From NCBI GenBank assembly GCA_965224015.1, contig OZ245032.1, positions 2,046,001 to 2,110,000 on the forward strand: a stretch of DNA of 64,000 nucleotides. Direction: 5' to 3'. The DNA is from CBDCVD01 sp965224015. Its GTDB lineage: Bacteria > Pseudomonadota > Alphaproteobacteria > Rhizobiales > CBDCVD01. The notes under the pieces are model-generated. The model saw only the letters and a program-made list of their open reading frames with translations, searched no databases and was not told where the DNA came from. Below are positions 51,541 through 59,689 of this stretch, piece by piece. Within the stretch, counting starts at the first letter, position 1; each line of letters opens with the position of its first letter. A program made the position numbers and the translations under genes.

Positions 51541-51646
51541 GCTATATATGGCGCTTTCCGCTTCATTGTCAACCATGCCAATTCTGTAAAACGTCAGAAA
51601 TCGACAAGGCCTGTCAGCTCTGTTGTAATGACCAGCGGCCTTAATT

Positions 51647-52498
51647 TCAACACTCATCTCTAAAGCGTTCTACCATGGTGTTCAAGACTTCCTCCGGGTC
51701 ACGCAACCACCAGTGATTTGCGGAAAAAATCTCCACCTCGCAGGCACCCCTGTAGCCAGCACCTTCCACACTCTTGCGAATTGCCTTCAAATCGGCCACG
51801 CCGTCACCCATCATGCCTCTGTCCAGCAGCATGTCAGATGTGTTTTCCAACCAGTCGCACAGATGATATGCCATTATCAGGTCACCGGCTTCAGCGCACG
51901 CAGCTGCAAGATCCGTATCCCACCATACATGATAAACATCGACGGCGATGCCAACATTGGAAGCGCCAACATGGCGACAGACATTCAGGGCATCGCGTAC
52001 CGAGAAAATGCATGTCCGATTGCCGCCAAACATCGGATTCAAAGGCTCCAGCGCCAACTTCACGCCCATTGTATCGGCAAACTCTGCCAGCTTCGCCACC
52101 CGATCAGCCAACAGCTTCTGGCTTTCAGCAACGCCTTTTGTTCCCGGTTCCGTACCCCCGGTAACAATGGTCAGGATATTGGTACCGAGGGCTGCCGCCA
52201 TCTCTACCGATGCCCGGGCTTCATCAAGCGATTCGGGGGCCTCAGATCCCGTAAGGTACGGCGTCCGGCACAGGCCCACCACTTGCATTCCGGCAGCACG
52301 TACCCGTTCACCAATTTCGACCGCGTGATTGTTGATTTCGCGTCGCCAAAACACAATACCCGCCATGCCGCGCTCGGCACAGGCATCTATGATTTGTTCA
52401 AGAGACCATCCCGCGCCATGCCCATCCAGGTTATGCCCCAGCGTGGCTGTATTCAGCGCAAGTGCAGAGTGATCATTCGAGAAATCACGCAATGCCAT
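51647..52498 (-). CDS. Sugar phosphate isomerase/epimerase (TIM barrel, AP endonuclease 2 fold)
   Basis: A 283-residue xylose-isomerase-like TIM-barrel protein. Probable metal ligands are in LALEPLNPM (Glu), VAVDVYHVWWD (Asp, His), AYHLCDW (His) and CEVEIFS (Glu). It probably isomerises or epimerises an intermediate of the pathway. The start ATG at 52498 lies within the end of the DUF993 gene (14-bp overlap), in a typical translationally coupled arrangement. Confidence 0.85.
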   Translation of the reverse strand: MALRDFSNDHSALALNTATLGHNLDGHGAGWSLEQIIDACAERGMAGIVFWRREINNHAVEIGERVRAAGMQVVGLCRTPYLTGSEAPESLDEARASVEMAAALGTNILTIVTGGTEPGTKGVAESQKLLADRVAKLAEFADTMGVKLALEPLNPMFGGNRTCIFSVRDALNVCRHVGASNVGIAVDVYHVWWDTDLAAACAEAGDLIMAYHLCDWLENTSDMLLDRGMMGDGVADLKAIRKSVEGAGYRGACEVEIFSANHWWLRDPEEVLNTMVERFRDEC

Positions 52499-53636
52499 AC
52501 ATTCCCAGCAAATTGCGCATGCGCGCACAAGCCATATCCGGATTACGCAAAAGGCCATTCTGATCAGCAAGCCTGAAAATTTCTGTGAAGTAGGGCAGCG
52601 GGCGCATGGCCTGTACGCCGCCGAGCATGATGAAGTGGTCCTGATGCCCGTTCAACCAAGCCAGAAAAACGACACCGGTCTTGTAATACCGGGTTGGTGC
52701 CCGAAAGATCAGTCTCGCCAGTGGCACGGTGGGGTCGAGCGTATGGCGAAATCCACCGACATCCCCTTCACCCAATTGCCCGATAGCCTTGCCCACCGCA
52801 ACAGCAAGTGGATCGAATATGCCCAGTAGGGCGTGGCTGTAGCCTTGCTCGTCCCCTGCAATCAGTTCCGGATAATTGAAATCGTCTCCGGTGTACATTT
52901 TGACACCTGTCGGCAATCGGCGACGCATGGTGATTTCCTTGTCTTTGTCGAGCAGGGAAATCTTGATGCCGTCGACCTTGGAGGCGCTTTCCTCAATCAC
53001 CGATAATGCCGTTTCCATGGCCCTGTCAAATTTATCTGATCCCCAATAGCCCCTCAGGGCAGGGTCAAACATATCCCCCAGCCAGTGCAGGATTACCGGT
53101 TGATCGCAGGCCGCCAACACGTCGCGGTACACGTCCAGATAGTCTTCCGGTTTCGTGGCGACGGCCGCCAGTGCCCGGCTGGCCATCAGGATCAAGCGCC
53201 CACCGACATTCTGAATGGCCTCGACCTGTTGCAGATAGGCCCGCTTCACATCCTCGATGCTGCGCGCATTTTCTGGTGCGAGGTGATCCGTTCCGCAGCC
53301 GTTAAACACCAGGGCATCCGGTAATTCGGCCCGCGTGCGGGTGATCAGTTCCCGTGCCCCGTCCCAATCAAGCCCCATGCCCCGTTGCGCGGTGTCCATG
53401 GCCTCAGCAATCCCCAGACCCAACTCCGCCAGATATCGCCTAAATGCCATTGTTGCTTCCCAATCGAGCGCAGCAGCACCGGAAGGATCAGCATCACTAA
53501 AGGGTTGCGCCACTACATGCGCCGCGGAAAACACTGTGCGCACCGGGTTGTTACCAAGCGGCAATGCAGCAATGGGCGTGCCCTGCAAACGGTATTCGCT
53601 TAACTTACCAGCGGTATCGGGTAGTCTCAGTTTCAT
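52485..53636 (-). CDS. DUF993 family protein (dihydrodipicolinate synthase-like)
   Basis: A 383-residue protein of the DUF993 family, annotated as aldolase-type TIM barrel related to DHDPS. Segments seen: LVFNGCGTDHLAPE, QPVILHWLGDMFDPALRGYW, KISLLDKDKEITMRRRLP and KMYTGDDFNYPELIAGDEQG. Function is not established; a retro-aldol or lyase step on a keto-sugar is the reasonable inference, as it is commonly next to TIM-barrel isomerases. The start ATG at 53636 follows the SDR stop by one base. Confidence 0.82.
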   Translation of the reverse strand: MKLRLPDTAGKLSEYRLQGTPIAALPLGNNPVRTVFSAAHVVAQPFSDADPSGAAALDWEATMAFRRYLAELGLGIAEAMDTAQRGMGLDWDGARELITRTRAELPDALVFNGCGTDHLAPENARSIEDVKRAYLQQVEAIQNVGGRLILMASRALAAVATKPEDYLDVYRDVLAACDQPVILHWLGDMFDPALRGYWGSDKFDRAMETALSVIEESASKVDGIKISLLDKDKEITMRRRLPTGVKMYTGDDFNYPELIAGDEQGYSHALLGIFDPLAVAVGKAIGQLGEGDVGGFRHTLDPTVPLARLIFRAPTRYYKTGVVFLAWLNGHQDHFIMLGGVQAMRPLPYFTEIFRLADQNGLLRNPDMACARMRNLLGMYGIA

Positions 53637-53637
53637 G

Positions 53638-54402
53638 TCAGAACCTTGGAACAAGTAGACCGCCATCGGCGGAAATGGTTTGGCCGGTAGTGTATGGCAG
53701 TTTACCAGAAGCCAGGGAAGCAATAATGGTCCCCATATCCTCAGGCTGGCCGACACGCGGAAATAGGGTAAGACCGGATTTTGCACGCGCCTTATAGTCC
53801 GCAATGACTGGCGCCGTCATGTCGGTGGCAACCAGACCCGGCTGTACATCATAAACGGCAATCCCCTCACGGCCCAAGCGCACGGCCCATGTCTTCGAAA
53901 CCATCGCCGCGGCGGCCTTGGAGGCAGCATATTCAGCGCGCGGCTCTGCCACCGCCACGGCATTTGAAGATGTCACATTGACAATCGAATGGAACTTTTC
54001 GGGATCTCGCTCACGGGCCAAGAGATGTCTGACAAAGGCCTGCGTCATGAAAAACAGGGCCTTTGTATTCACGTTCAGACATCGGTCCCAGCTTTTTTCG
54101 CAAACATCAAGCGGATCGCCGCGACTTAGTACGCCAACACCGGCATTGTTGACTAGCGTGGTAAGCGGGCCCAATTCATTTTCAACGGCAATCAACGCAT
54201 CTTTATGGACTGACAGGTCGCTGACATCAAAGGGCACCTTGACTGCGCGTCCACCCGCCTGAACGATGGCATCAAGCGCCGCATTCAATTCATCATCATC
54301 CGTTGCTGAATTAAGCGCAACCGCAAATCCTTCTTTGGCCAGCGCATGCGCGGCTCCCAATCCGATTCCACGGCTGGAGCCGGTGATCAACGCTACACTC
54401 AT
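53638..54402 (-). CDS. SDR family oxidoreductase (3-ketoacyl-ACP reductase-like)
   Basis: A 254-residue short-chain dehydrogenase with TGSSRGIGLGAAHAL (residues 7-21), the NNAGVG motif, the catalytic YAASKAA and ATDMTAPV after it. Cofactor likely NAD(P). It overlaps the acyl-CoA dehydrogenase by 4 bp and precedes DUF993. Its substrate could be either a sugar alcohol or a 3-hydroxyacyl-CoA; context does not decide. Confidence 0.9.
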   Translation of the reverse strand: MSVALITGSSRGIGLGAAHALAKEGFAVALNSATDDDELNAALDAIVQAGGRAVKVPFDVSDLSVHKDALIAVENELGPLTTLVNNAGVGVLSRGDPLDVCEKSWDRCLNVNTKALFFMTQAFVRHLLARERDPEKFHSIVNVTSSNAVAVAEPRAEYAASKAAAAMVSKTWAVRLGREGIAVYDVQPGLVATDMTAPVIADYKARAKSGLTLFPRVGQPEDMGTIIASLASGKLPYTTGQTISADGGLLVPRF

Positions 54403-55544
54403 GAGCTGGCCCCGTTACTGATTAATTCCCGGGCAATGATCATGCGTTGAATTTGGTTCGTTCCCTCGTAAATTTGTGTGATTTTTGCATCCCGGTACAG
54501 GCGCTCCACCTCAAACCCGCGTATGTAACCGGAGCCGCCAAAAACCTGAACGGCATCCGCGGTTCGGGCAACCGCCATGTCACTGGCAAAGCATTTGGCC
54601 ATGGAGCAGTACTTTGTGGCGTTGGCACCGGTATCGATCTTGTGGGCTGCGTTTAATACCAGCAAGCGCGCCGCTTCCACGTCTTTGGCGATATCCGCCA
54701 GCAGCCACTGCACGCCCTGAAACTCCGAAATGGGCTTTTTGAACTGCTTGCGTTGCTGAGCATACTCAACCGCGGCTTCAAGGCCTGCCTGCCCGATGCC
54801 TACAGCCAGGGCGCCAATCCCAATGCGACCCTTGTCGAGAACACTCATCATCATGTGAAAGCCGCGCCCCTGTGTCCCCAGCAGCGCTTCTGCGGGCAGG
54901 CTAACATCGTCAAAGTTCAACGGCCCGACCTGGCTGGCGCGCTGTCCCATTTTGTGTTCCTTCGGCCCACGGGTTACACCATCAGAGTGCAGATCGACGA
55001 TGAAGATTGACATGCCGCGGTGTCCGGCTTCCGGGTCGGTGCGCGCAAGTACGAAACCGACATCCGCCACAGGCGCATTGTGGATCCATATCTTGCCGCC
55101 GTTGAGAACCCAGCCATCGCCATCCTTTCTCGCGGATGTGCGAATTGCGGAAACATCGGTTCCCGCCTCGGGTTCGGTGATACAGTAGGCTCCCCGTAAC
55201 TTGGCTGTCAGCAGCCCGGATAGCCATTGCTCGCGCTGGGCGTTTGTGCCATGTCGAACCAATAGGGTTGAAAGCAATTCGACCAGCCCGCATTGATCGG
55301 CGATGCTGGCATAACCACGCGAAAGCTCCTCCATGACAAGGGCATATGTAATTGTGTCGAAACCCGCTCCCCCCATATCCTCGGGAACGCCTATACCAAA
55401 CAAGCCCAACTCGCCCATTTGATCATATATTTCCTGTGGAAAACGCTCTTCACAGTCGCATTCTTCGGCGATGGGCCGGACGACATCCTCGGCAAATTTC
55501 CGGGTCATGTCGCGCACCTGCTGATGGGTCTCGAAAAGAAACAT
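54399..55544 (-). CDS. Acyl-CoA dehydrogenase
   Basis: A 381-residue FAD enzyme that introduces a 2,3-double bond in an acyl-CoA. Seen: AYCITEPEAGTDVSA with the flavin/substrate segment, GKIWIHNAPVADV, GRIGIGALAVGIGQAGLEAA, and the catalytic Glu in QIYEGTNQIQRMIIAREL near residue 360. The start at 55544 (MFLFETHQQVRDMTRKFAED) matches the family; the longer frame upstream only crosses an R3 element. It is the first gene of the operon ACAD-SDR-DUF993-isomerase. Confidence 0.94.
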   Translation of the reverse strand: MFLFETHQQVRDMTRKFAEDVVRPIAEECDCEERFPQEIYDQMGELGLFGIGVPEDMGGAGFDTITYALVMEELSRGYASIADQCGLVELLSTLLVRHGTNAQREQWLSGLLTAKLRGAYCITEPEAGTDVSAIRTSARKDGDGWVLNGGKIWIHNAPVADVGFVLARTDPEAGHRGMSIFIVDLHSDGVTRGPKEHKMGQRASQVGPLNFDDVSLPAEALLGTQGRGFHMMMSVLDKGRIGIGALAVGIGQAGLEAAVEYAQQRKQFKKPISEFQGVQWLLADIAKDVEAARLLVLNAAHKIDTGANATKYCSMAKCFASDMAVARTADAVQVFGGSGYIRGFEVERLYRDAKITQIYEGTNQIQRMIIARELISNGASS

Positions 55545-55546
55545 AG

Positions 55547-55669
55547 GGAAACTTCTATTTACAACCTGGCCAGCCCGCTGCTGCCGTCTTGGGCCACTCG
55601 TGAAAGGGTACCCTGAGGGTGGCTTAAGCCGGGAGAGGGGGCTGATGATGCCCATTAATAGACGTGCTG
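55547..55669. repeat. R3 hairpin element in the 5' leader of the acyl-CoA dehydrogenase operon
   Basis: Left end GGAAACTTCTATTTACAACC begins 3 bp before the start codon, and right end GCCCATTAATAGACG is at 55655-55669. Arms CCAGCCCGCT and complement are imperfect. The natural ribosome site is lost or provided by the element terminus; the operators lie on the far side of the element. Confidence 0.85.
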
Positions 55670-55684
55670 ACACCACCTCCAGCG

Positions 55685-55785
55685 GTAACCGTTCAGTTAC
55701 TTGTAAGCTTGTGCTCGATTTTGGTCAAGGCCTAATAAGGGTTGATTTATATAACATATTGTGCGTTATATAACCATATAGTTAC
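55685..55785. promoter_or_regulatory. Divergent promoter region with operators B and C
   Basis: Operator B: GTAAC-CGTTCA-GTTAC at 55685-55700. Operator C: ATAAC-CATATA-GTTAC at 55770-55785, directly before the GGGAGG ribosome site of the AKR gene at 55809. A further AT-rich dyad TATATAAC / GTTATATA spans 55748-55772. The sites share the RTAAC-N6-GTTAY form with operators A and D and are placed to repress both divergent operons. Confidence 0.78.
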
Positions 55786-55808
55786 TTAAGGGAGGTAGGG
55801 AGGTAGGC

Positions 55809-56822
55809 ATGCACCCAGACAACAAGGTAAAATTCGGTCGCGTGGATCTGGAAGTAACCCCATTTGGCTTTGGCACAGCGCCGATCGGAAACATTTTTCG
55901 CGAGATTGACGAAGCGACTTCTGATGCGATGATTCAGGAAGCCTGGAGCCAGGGTGTGCGCTACTACGATACCGCACCCATGTATGGCCATGGCCTTTCA
56001 GAACTGCGCACGGGCCATTCCCTTCGCTGGAAGAATCGTGACGATTTGGTGCTTTCCTCCAAGGTGGGGCGCATCCTGAAGCCGGCCCGAAAAGCTGATA
56101 TCGACTACGCGCCCTGGACCAATGCGGGTCGTTTCACGATGCATTTTGACTACAGCTATGACGGTACCATGCGCAGTTTCGAAGATAGCCTGCAAAGGTT
56201 GAATCTTGAGCGGATGGATATCTGCTTTATTCATGACATAGACGTCTTTACCCGCGGTGATGAACAACCCGAGGTTTTTAAGCAGGCCATGGACGGCGCG
56301 TGGAAAGCCTTGTCAGAATTGCGTGACCAAGGGGTGGTAAAGGCGATAGGCGTCGGGGTGAATGAATGGGAGGTTTGCCACGCCGCCTTGCAACGGCGTG
56401 ACTTCGACTGCTTCCTGCTCGCTGGCCGATATACATTGCTGGAACAGGATGCACTGAACGCGTTTTTGCCTCTATGTGAGGAACGCGGTGCCGCTGTTGT
56501 TGTAGGGGGTGGTTTCAATTCGGGTATCCTTGCAACCGGTGCTAAAGAGGGCGCCAAATACAATTACGCCCCTGCCCCTGATGATGTCATGGATAAGGTC
56601 CGCAAAATCGAAGCGGTCTGCGCTGAGCATGACGTTCCGTTGCCCGCCGCTGCACTGCAATTCGTGGTTGCGCATCCGGCTGTGCCCACTTTCATGGCCG
56701 GAACACGAACGGTCAAGCAGTTGCAGCAAAACCTGGCCTGGTTCAGTTATCCCATTCCCGATCAGTTCTGGAGGGACCTGAAGGCTAAAAACCTGCTTCG
56801 TGAAGATGCCCCCACACCGTGA
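55809..56822 (+). CDS. Aldo/keto reductase (D-threo-aldose 1-dehydrogenase/pyridoxal 4-dehydrogenase-like)
   Basis: A 337-residue NAD(P)-dependent TIM-barrel enzyme. Catalytic tetrad is visible: Asp and Tyr in RYYDTAPMYGHGLSE, Lys in VLSSKVGRIL, His in CFIHDIDVFTR. The sequence plan is that of the AKR15-type dehydrogenases that oxidise L-fucose or pyridoxal to lactones, so a first oxidation of an aldose to a lactone is a plausible role. Divergent from the acyl-CoA dehydrogenase operon; overlaps the MaoC gene (GTGA). Confidence 0.88.
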   Translation: MHPDNKVKFGRVDLEVTPFGFGTAPIGNIFREIDEATSDAMIQEAWSQGVRYYDTAPMYGHGLSELRTGHSLRWKNRDDLVLSSKVGRILKPARKADIDYAPWTNAGRFTMHFDYSYDGTMRSFEDSLQRLNLERMDICFIHDIDVFTRGDEQPEVFKQAMDGAWKALSELRDQGVVKAIGVGVNEWEVCHAALQRRDFDCFLLAGRYTLLEQDALNAFLPLCEERGAAVVVGGGFNSGILATGAKEGAKYNYAPAPDDVMDKVRKIEAVCAEHDVPLPAAALQFVVAHPAVPTFMAGTRTVKQLQQNLAWFSYPIPDQFWRDLKAKNLLREDAPTP

Positions 56823-57274
56823 ATGGGCGTACCCTTGAACCGGGTCACTACAGGCTGAGTGAGTTACGTATTGGTGATGTGATTGAAACGGCCTCACTAG
56901 AAGTTACAGTCGCGATGATTGACGATTTTGCGGCATTGACGAAGGACCGTTTTGAGATTCATATGTGCACAGAAGCTGCACAAAAACACGGCTTTGCAGA
57001 TCGTGTGGCGCATGGCCTGCTGGTCCTGTCTTTGGTGGATGGGCTGAAGAATCAAGCACCAGCGCAGTTTTCGGCAATCGCATCATTGGGCTGGGCCTGG
57101 GATTTCTCCGCGCCGGTGCTTGCTGGAGACCAAATCGCAGCGAGAATTTCTGTCAGGGAACTGCGCAAGACATCCGATGGCAAACGCGGGATCGTTACCC
57201 TGGACTTCAACGTGCGAAATCAGCGCAACGAGACTGTTCAACACGGGATCAATCGCCTGATGGTCTACGCCTGA
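56819..57274 (+). CDS. MaoC family dehydratase (hotdog fold)
   Basis: A 151-residue hydratase-2-type protein with the catalytic pattern DRFEIHMCTEAAQKHGF then ADRVAHGLLVLSLVDG around residues 41-70 (Asp and His dyad). It probably hydrates an enoyl-CoA thioester. GTG start overlaps the AKR stop. Its last 10 bp overlap the end of the convergent glycerate kinase gene. Confidence 0.9.
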   Translation: MNGRTLEPGHYRLSELRIGDVIETASLEVTVAMIDDFAALTKDRFEIHMCTEAAQKHGFADRVAHGLLVLSLVDGLKNQAPAQFSAIASLGWAWDFSAPVLAGDQIAARISVRELRKTSDGKRGIVTLDFNVRNQRNETVQHGINRLMVYA

Positions 57275-58542
57275 GGGCGGATCAGGATTGCCCTGAAATC
57301 GTTTACATTTGTTCCTGTCGGCCCGGGTGTAAACAAATCGCCTACAACATGGAACGCATTCCATGAATCATGGTTGGAGAGCGCTGCAACGGGGTCTATG
57401 CCTTGTGATCTCATTCGCGCCACGCTTGTCGCGTCCGCAAAGGCCCCGGCATTATCTTCAGATCCATCAATACCATCGGTATCAGCAGCTAGCGCGGTGA
57501 GCCCATGCACCCCTTCTATGCCCACAGCAAAGGACAATAGGAATTCGCTGTTGCGTCCGCCTCGCCCTCCGGTGCCAGATATGGTGACTGTGGTTTCCCC
57601 GCCGGAAAGCAAAACAATTGGCGCTGTAAATGGCCGTTTCTTGGTAACGACTTGTCGCGCGATCGCTGCATGTACGAGGCCTACGTCATAGGCTTCGCCC
57701 TCGATAGCATCTGACAGAATTACCGCCGGCACCCCCTGCCTCGATGCTTCTCGTTGTGCAGCTTCCAACGACAAAGACGCCGAAGCGATAACGCGTGTTT
57801 CTGTTTTCGCAAATATCGCGCCATCCGGTGATGGTGCCCTTGCGGTTTCTTGTGCCAGGTGAGCCATAATCCTGTCAGGCAGTTCAATCCGGTAGGTTTC
57901 GATTAGGTTTCGGGCGTCTTCAAGGGAAGTTGACGATGGTACAGTTGGCCCCGAGGCAACCTCCGCAGGATCATCCCCGGGGACGTCCGAGACTATTAGC
58001 GAAACAACCCGTGCTGGAAAGGCCGCCGCGGCAAGCCTTCCGCCCTTTATACGACTCACATGTTTGCGAATTGCATTCATGACGCGAATAGGCGCGCCCG
58101 AACGCAGGAGTGCAGAATTAAGCAACTGCTCATCCTCCAGCGTAAGTCCTTCAGGCGGGAACGGTAAGAGCGATGACCCGCCACCACACACCAATGCAAT
58201 AACCAGATCATCTTCGCCAAGGCCCGAGACAGCCCCGAGCAATGCCGCGCTCGCCTTCAGGCCCGCTTGGTCGGGTACGGGATGCGCAGCCTCAAGCACA
58301 CGCACATGACGGCAAGGAACTGCATAACCATAGCGCGTAACCACCACCCCTTCGACCGGATAGTCCAAGAGAGTCTCAAGAGCAGCAGCCAGTTGTGCAG
58401 CGCCCTTCCCAGCTCCCACCACGACCGTCCGCCCCTTCGGTCGGTCCGGCAGATTTCCCCGTAGAACATCCTTAGGGTCGGCAGCAGCCACCGCCGCATC
58501 AAAAAGCGCGACCAGAAACAACCGGTCTTCGGGGGGCATCAC
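57265..58542 (-). CDS. Glycerate 2-kinase (DUF4147/MOFRL family)
   Basis: A 425-residue kinase that makes 2-phosphoglycerate from D-glycerate or acts on hydroxypyruvate-like compounds (GckA/TtuD type). Seen: TVVVGAGKGAAQLAAALE, VICGGGSSLL-like segment VCGGGSSLLPFP, LIVSDVPGDDPAEVASGPTV, LLSGGETTVTI and the MOFRL end AADTDGIDGSEDNAGAFAD. It feeds the pathway product into lower glycolysis. Last gene of the CoA-transferase operon. Confidence 0.93.
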   Translation of the reverse strand: MMPPEDRLFLVALFDAAVAAADPKDVLRGNLPDRPKGRTVVVGAGKGAAQLAAALETLLDYPVEGVVVTRYGYAVPCRHVRVLEAAHPVPDQAGLKASAALLGAVSGLGEDDLVIALVCGGGSSLLPFPPEGLTLEDEQLLNSALLRSGAPIRVMNAIRKHVSRIKGGRLAAAAFPARVVSLIVSDVPGDDPAEVASGPTVPSSTSLEDARNLIETYRIELPDRIMAHLAQETARAPSPDGAIFAKTETRVIASASLSLEAAQREASRQGVPAVILSDAIEGEAYDVGLVHAAIARQVVTKKRPFTAPIVLLSGGETTVTISGTGGRGGRNSEFLLSFAVGIEGVHGLTALAADTDGIDGSEDNAGAFADATSVARMRSQGIDPVAALSNHDSWNAFHVVGDLFTPGPTGTNVNDFRAILIRPQA

Positions 58543-58850
58543 AACGCGATGTCGCAGACAAATACACCGTCCGCCCCCCCTTCAAGGCAGGCGACAATAT
58601 CAGCACCGATTTTCTGATGTTCTTCATCAACCAGATAAACATCCCGCACGCCAGCATCGCTAAAGTCGAACCAGAACATGTCGAGAAACCCTCGTACCAA
58701 TGGCGTCTCTACAGAAATGTTAGCTCTGTGTTGAAAGGCGGAAATACCGTCGATGCGAGAAGCAAGACCAGCAAGCCGATCATACAAAGCCTGCTTTTGA
58801 GCAGAATCGACGTCCGCGCGAAACCTGAGATGAACAAGATGGCGGATCAC
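58539..58850 (-). CDS. Dabb domain protein (stress-responsive A/B barrel)
   Basis: A 103-residue dimeric alpha-beta barrel protein: MIRHLVHLRFRADVDSAQKQ start, FQHRANISVE, MFWFDFSDAGVRDVYLVDEE and CLEGGADGVFVCDI. Dabb proteins include cyclases and monooxygenase-like or unknown catalytic forms. Overlaps both neighbours by 4 bp. Within this operon it may act on a CoA ester or ring-opened sugar intermediate (inference). Confidence 0.85.
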   Translation of the reverse strand: MIRHLVHLRFRADVDSAQKQALYDRLAGLASRIDGISAFQHRANISVETPLVRGFLDMFWFDFSDAGVRDVYLVDEEHQKIGADIVACLEGGADGVFVCDIAL

Positions 58851-59689
58851 TGGCTCCCCTCCTTCTTATTGGAAAAAATATTGGAAACATTATTGGAAAC
58901 ATTATTGGAAACATTATTGGAAAAATCTGGCGTGCGCTTTTCTTTGAACGCAGCAACACCCTCACGCAGGTCCGAACTGGCCGCCGCAATATGACCTGCA
59001 AGGGATTCAAGAACACGCTCGCGTTCTTCACCTTCAGCGGCATTGATCAACATTTTAGTAAGCGCTGTTGCCAGTTGGCCGCGATTTAGAAGCGCGTTTG
59101 CAACCTGAAGCGCACAGTCCAGCGCCTGCCCCTCATCAGCAACCTTGTCTACAAGGCCCTCGGCCAGCGCTTGCTCGGCAGACAGGACTTCACCAAAAAG
59201 CGCCATGCGCCTTACGATTTGGGCACCAAAACGGCGCACAGCACGCTGAGTTCCAGACCAGCCGGCAATGATGCCGAGGCCAACCTCCGGCTGACCGAAT
59301 TTCACATGTTGTTCTGCAATGCGGTAATCGGCACAGGCGGCAAGTTCCAGCCCGCCACCGAGCGCGTGGCCGTTTATTGCCGCAATCACCGGCTGCCGCA
59401 ACCGGGCCAAACAATCAAAACTGTTGTGACCATCGCGAACCCAATGGCGCGCGAACGCTGCCGGTGATTGATCACTCCAGGCAGCGATGTCACCGCCAGC
59501 ACAAAAGGACTTACCCTTGCCGGTTACGATCAGAACGGAAATATCATCACGATGTTCAATGGTGCGACAGAGCGCCGCAAGCTCATCCATCATCGCCGCA
59601 TCAAGCGCATTGCGCTTGTTTTCCCGATCGATTCGCAGAATGCAGATTCGATCACGGATTTCCAGGGAAAAGGCTCCGCTTTGTGTCAT
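58847..59689 (-). CDS. Enoyl-CoA hydratase/isomerase family protein with repeat-encoded tail
   Basis: A 280-residue crotonase-fold enzyme. Oxyanion-hole and catalytic segments: GKGKSFCAGGDIAAW, ALGGGLELAACADYRI and FGQPEVGLGIIAGWSGTQR with the two conserved glutamates. The usual length is about 260; the extra C-terminal end SNNVSNNVSNNVSNIFSNKK is encoded by a 12-bp tandem repeat and is not part of the fold. Coupled by 4-bp overlaps to the CoA-transferase and Dabb genes. Confidence 0.92.
   Translation of the reverse strand: MTQSGAFSLEIRDRICILRIDRENKRNALDAAMMDELAALCRTIEHRDDISVLIVTGKGKSFCAGGDIAAWSDQSPAAFARHWVRDGHNSFDCLARLRQPVIAAINGHALGGGLELAACADYRIAEQHVKFGQPEVGLGIIAGWSGTQRAVRRFGAQIVRRMALFGEVLSAEQALAEGLVDKVADEGQALDCALQVANALLNRGQLATALTKMLINAAEGEERERVLESLAGHIAAASSDLREGVAAFKEKRTPDFSNNVSNNVSNNVSNIFSNKKEGSQ
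58867..58926. repeat. Five 12-bp tandem units in the enoyl-CoA hydratase gene
   Basis: Unit TATTGGAAACAT on the plus strand: three perfect copies (58879-58914) flanked by two degenerate ones. In the gene it adds four residues (SNNV) per unit without changing frame, so the C-terminus can lengthen by slippage. Confidence 0.92.
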
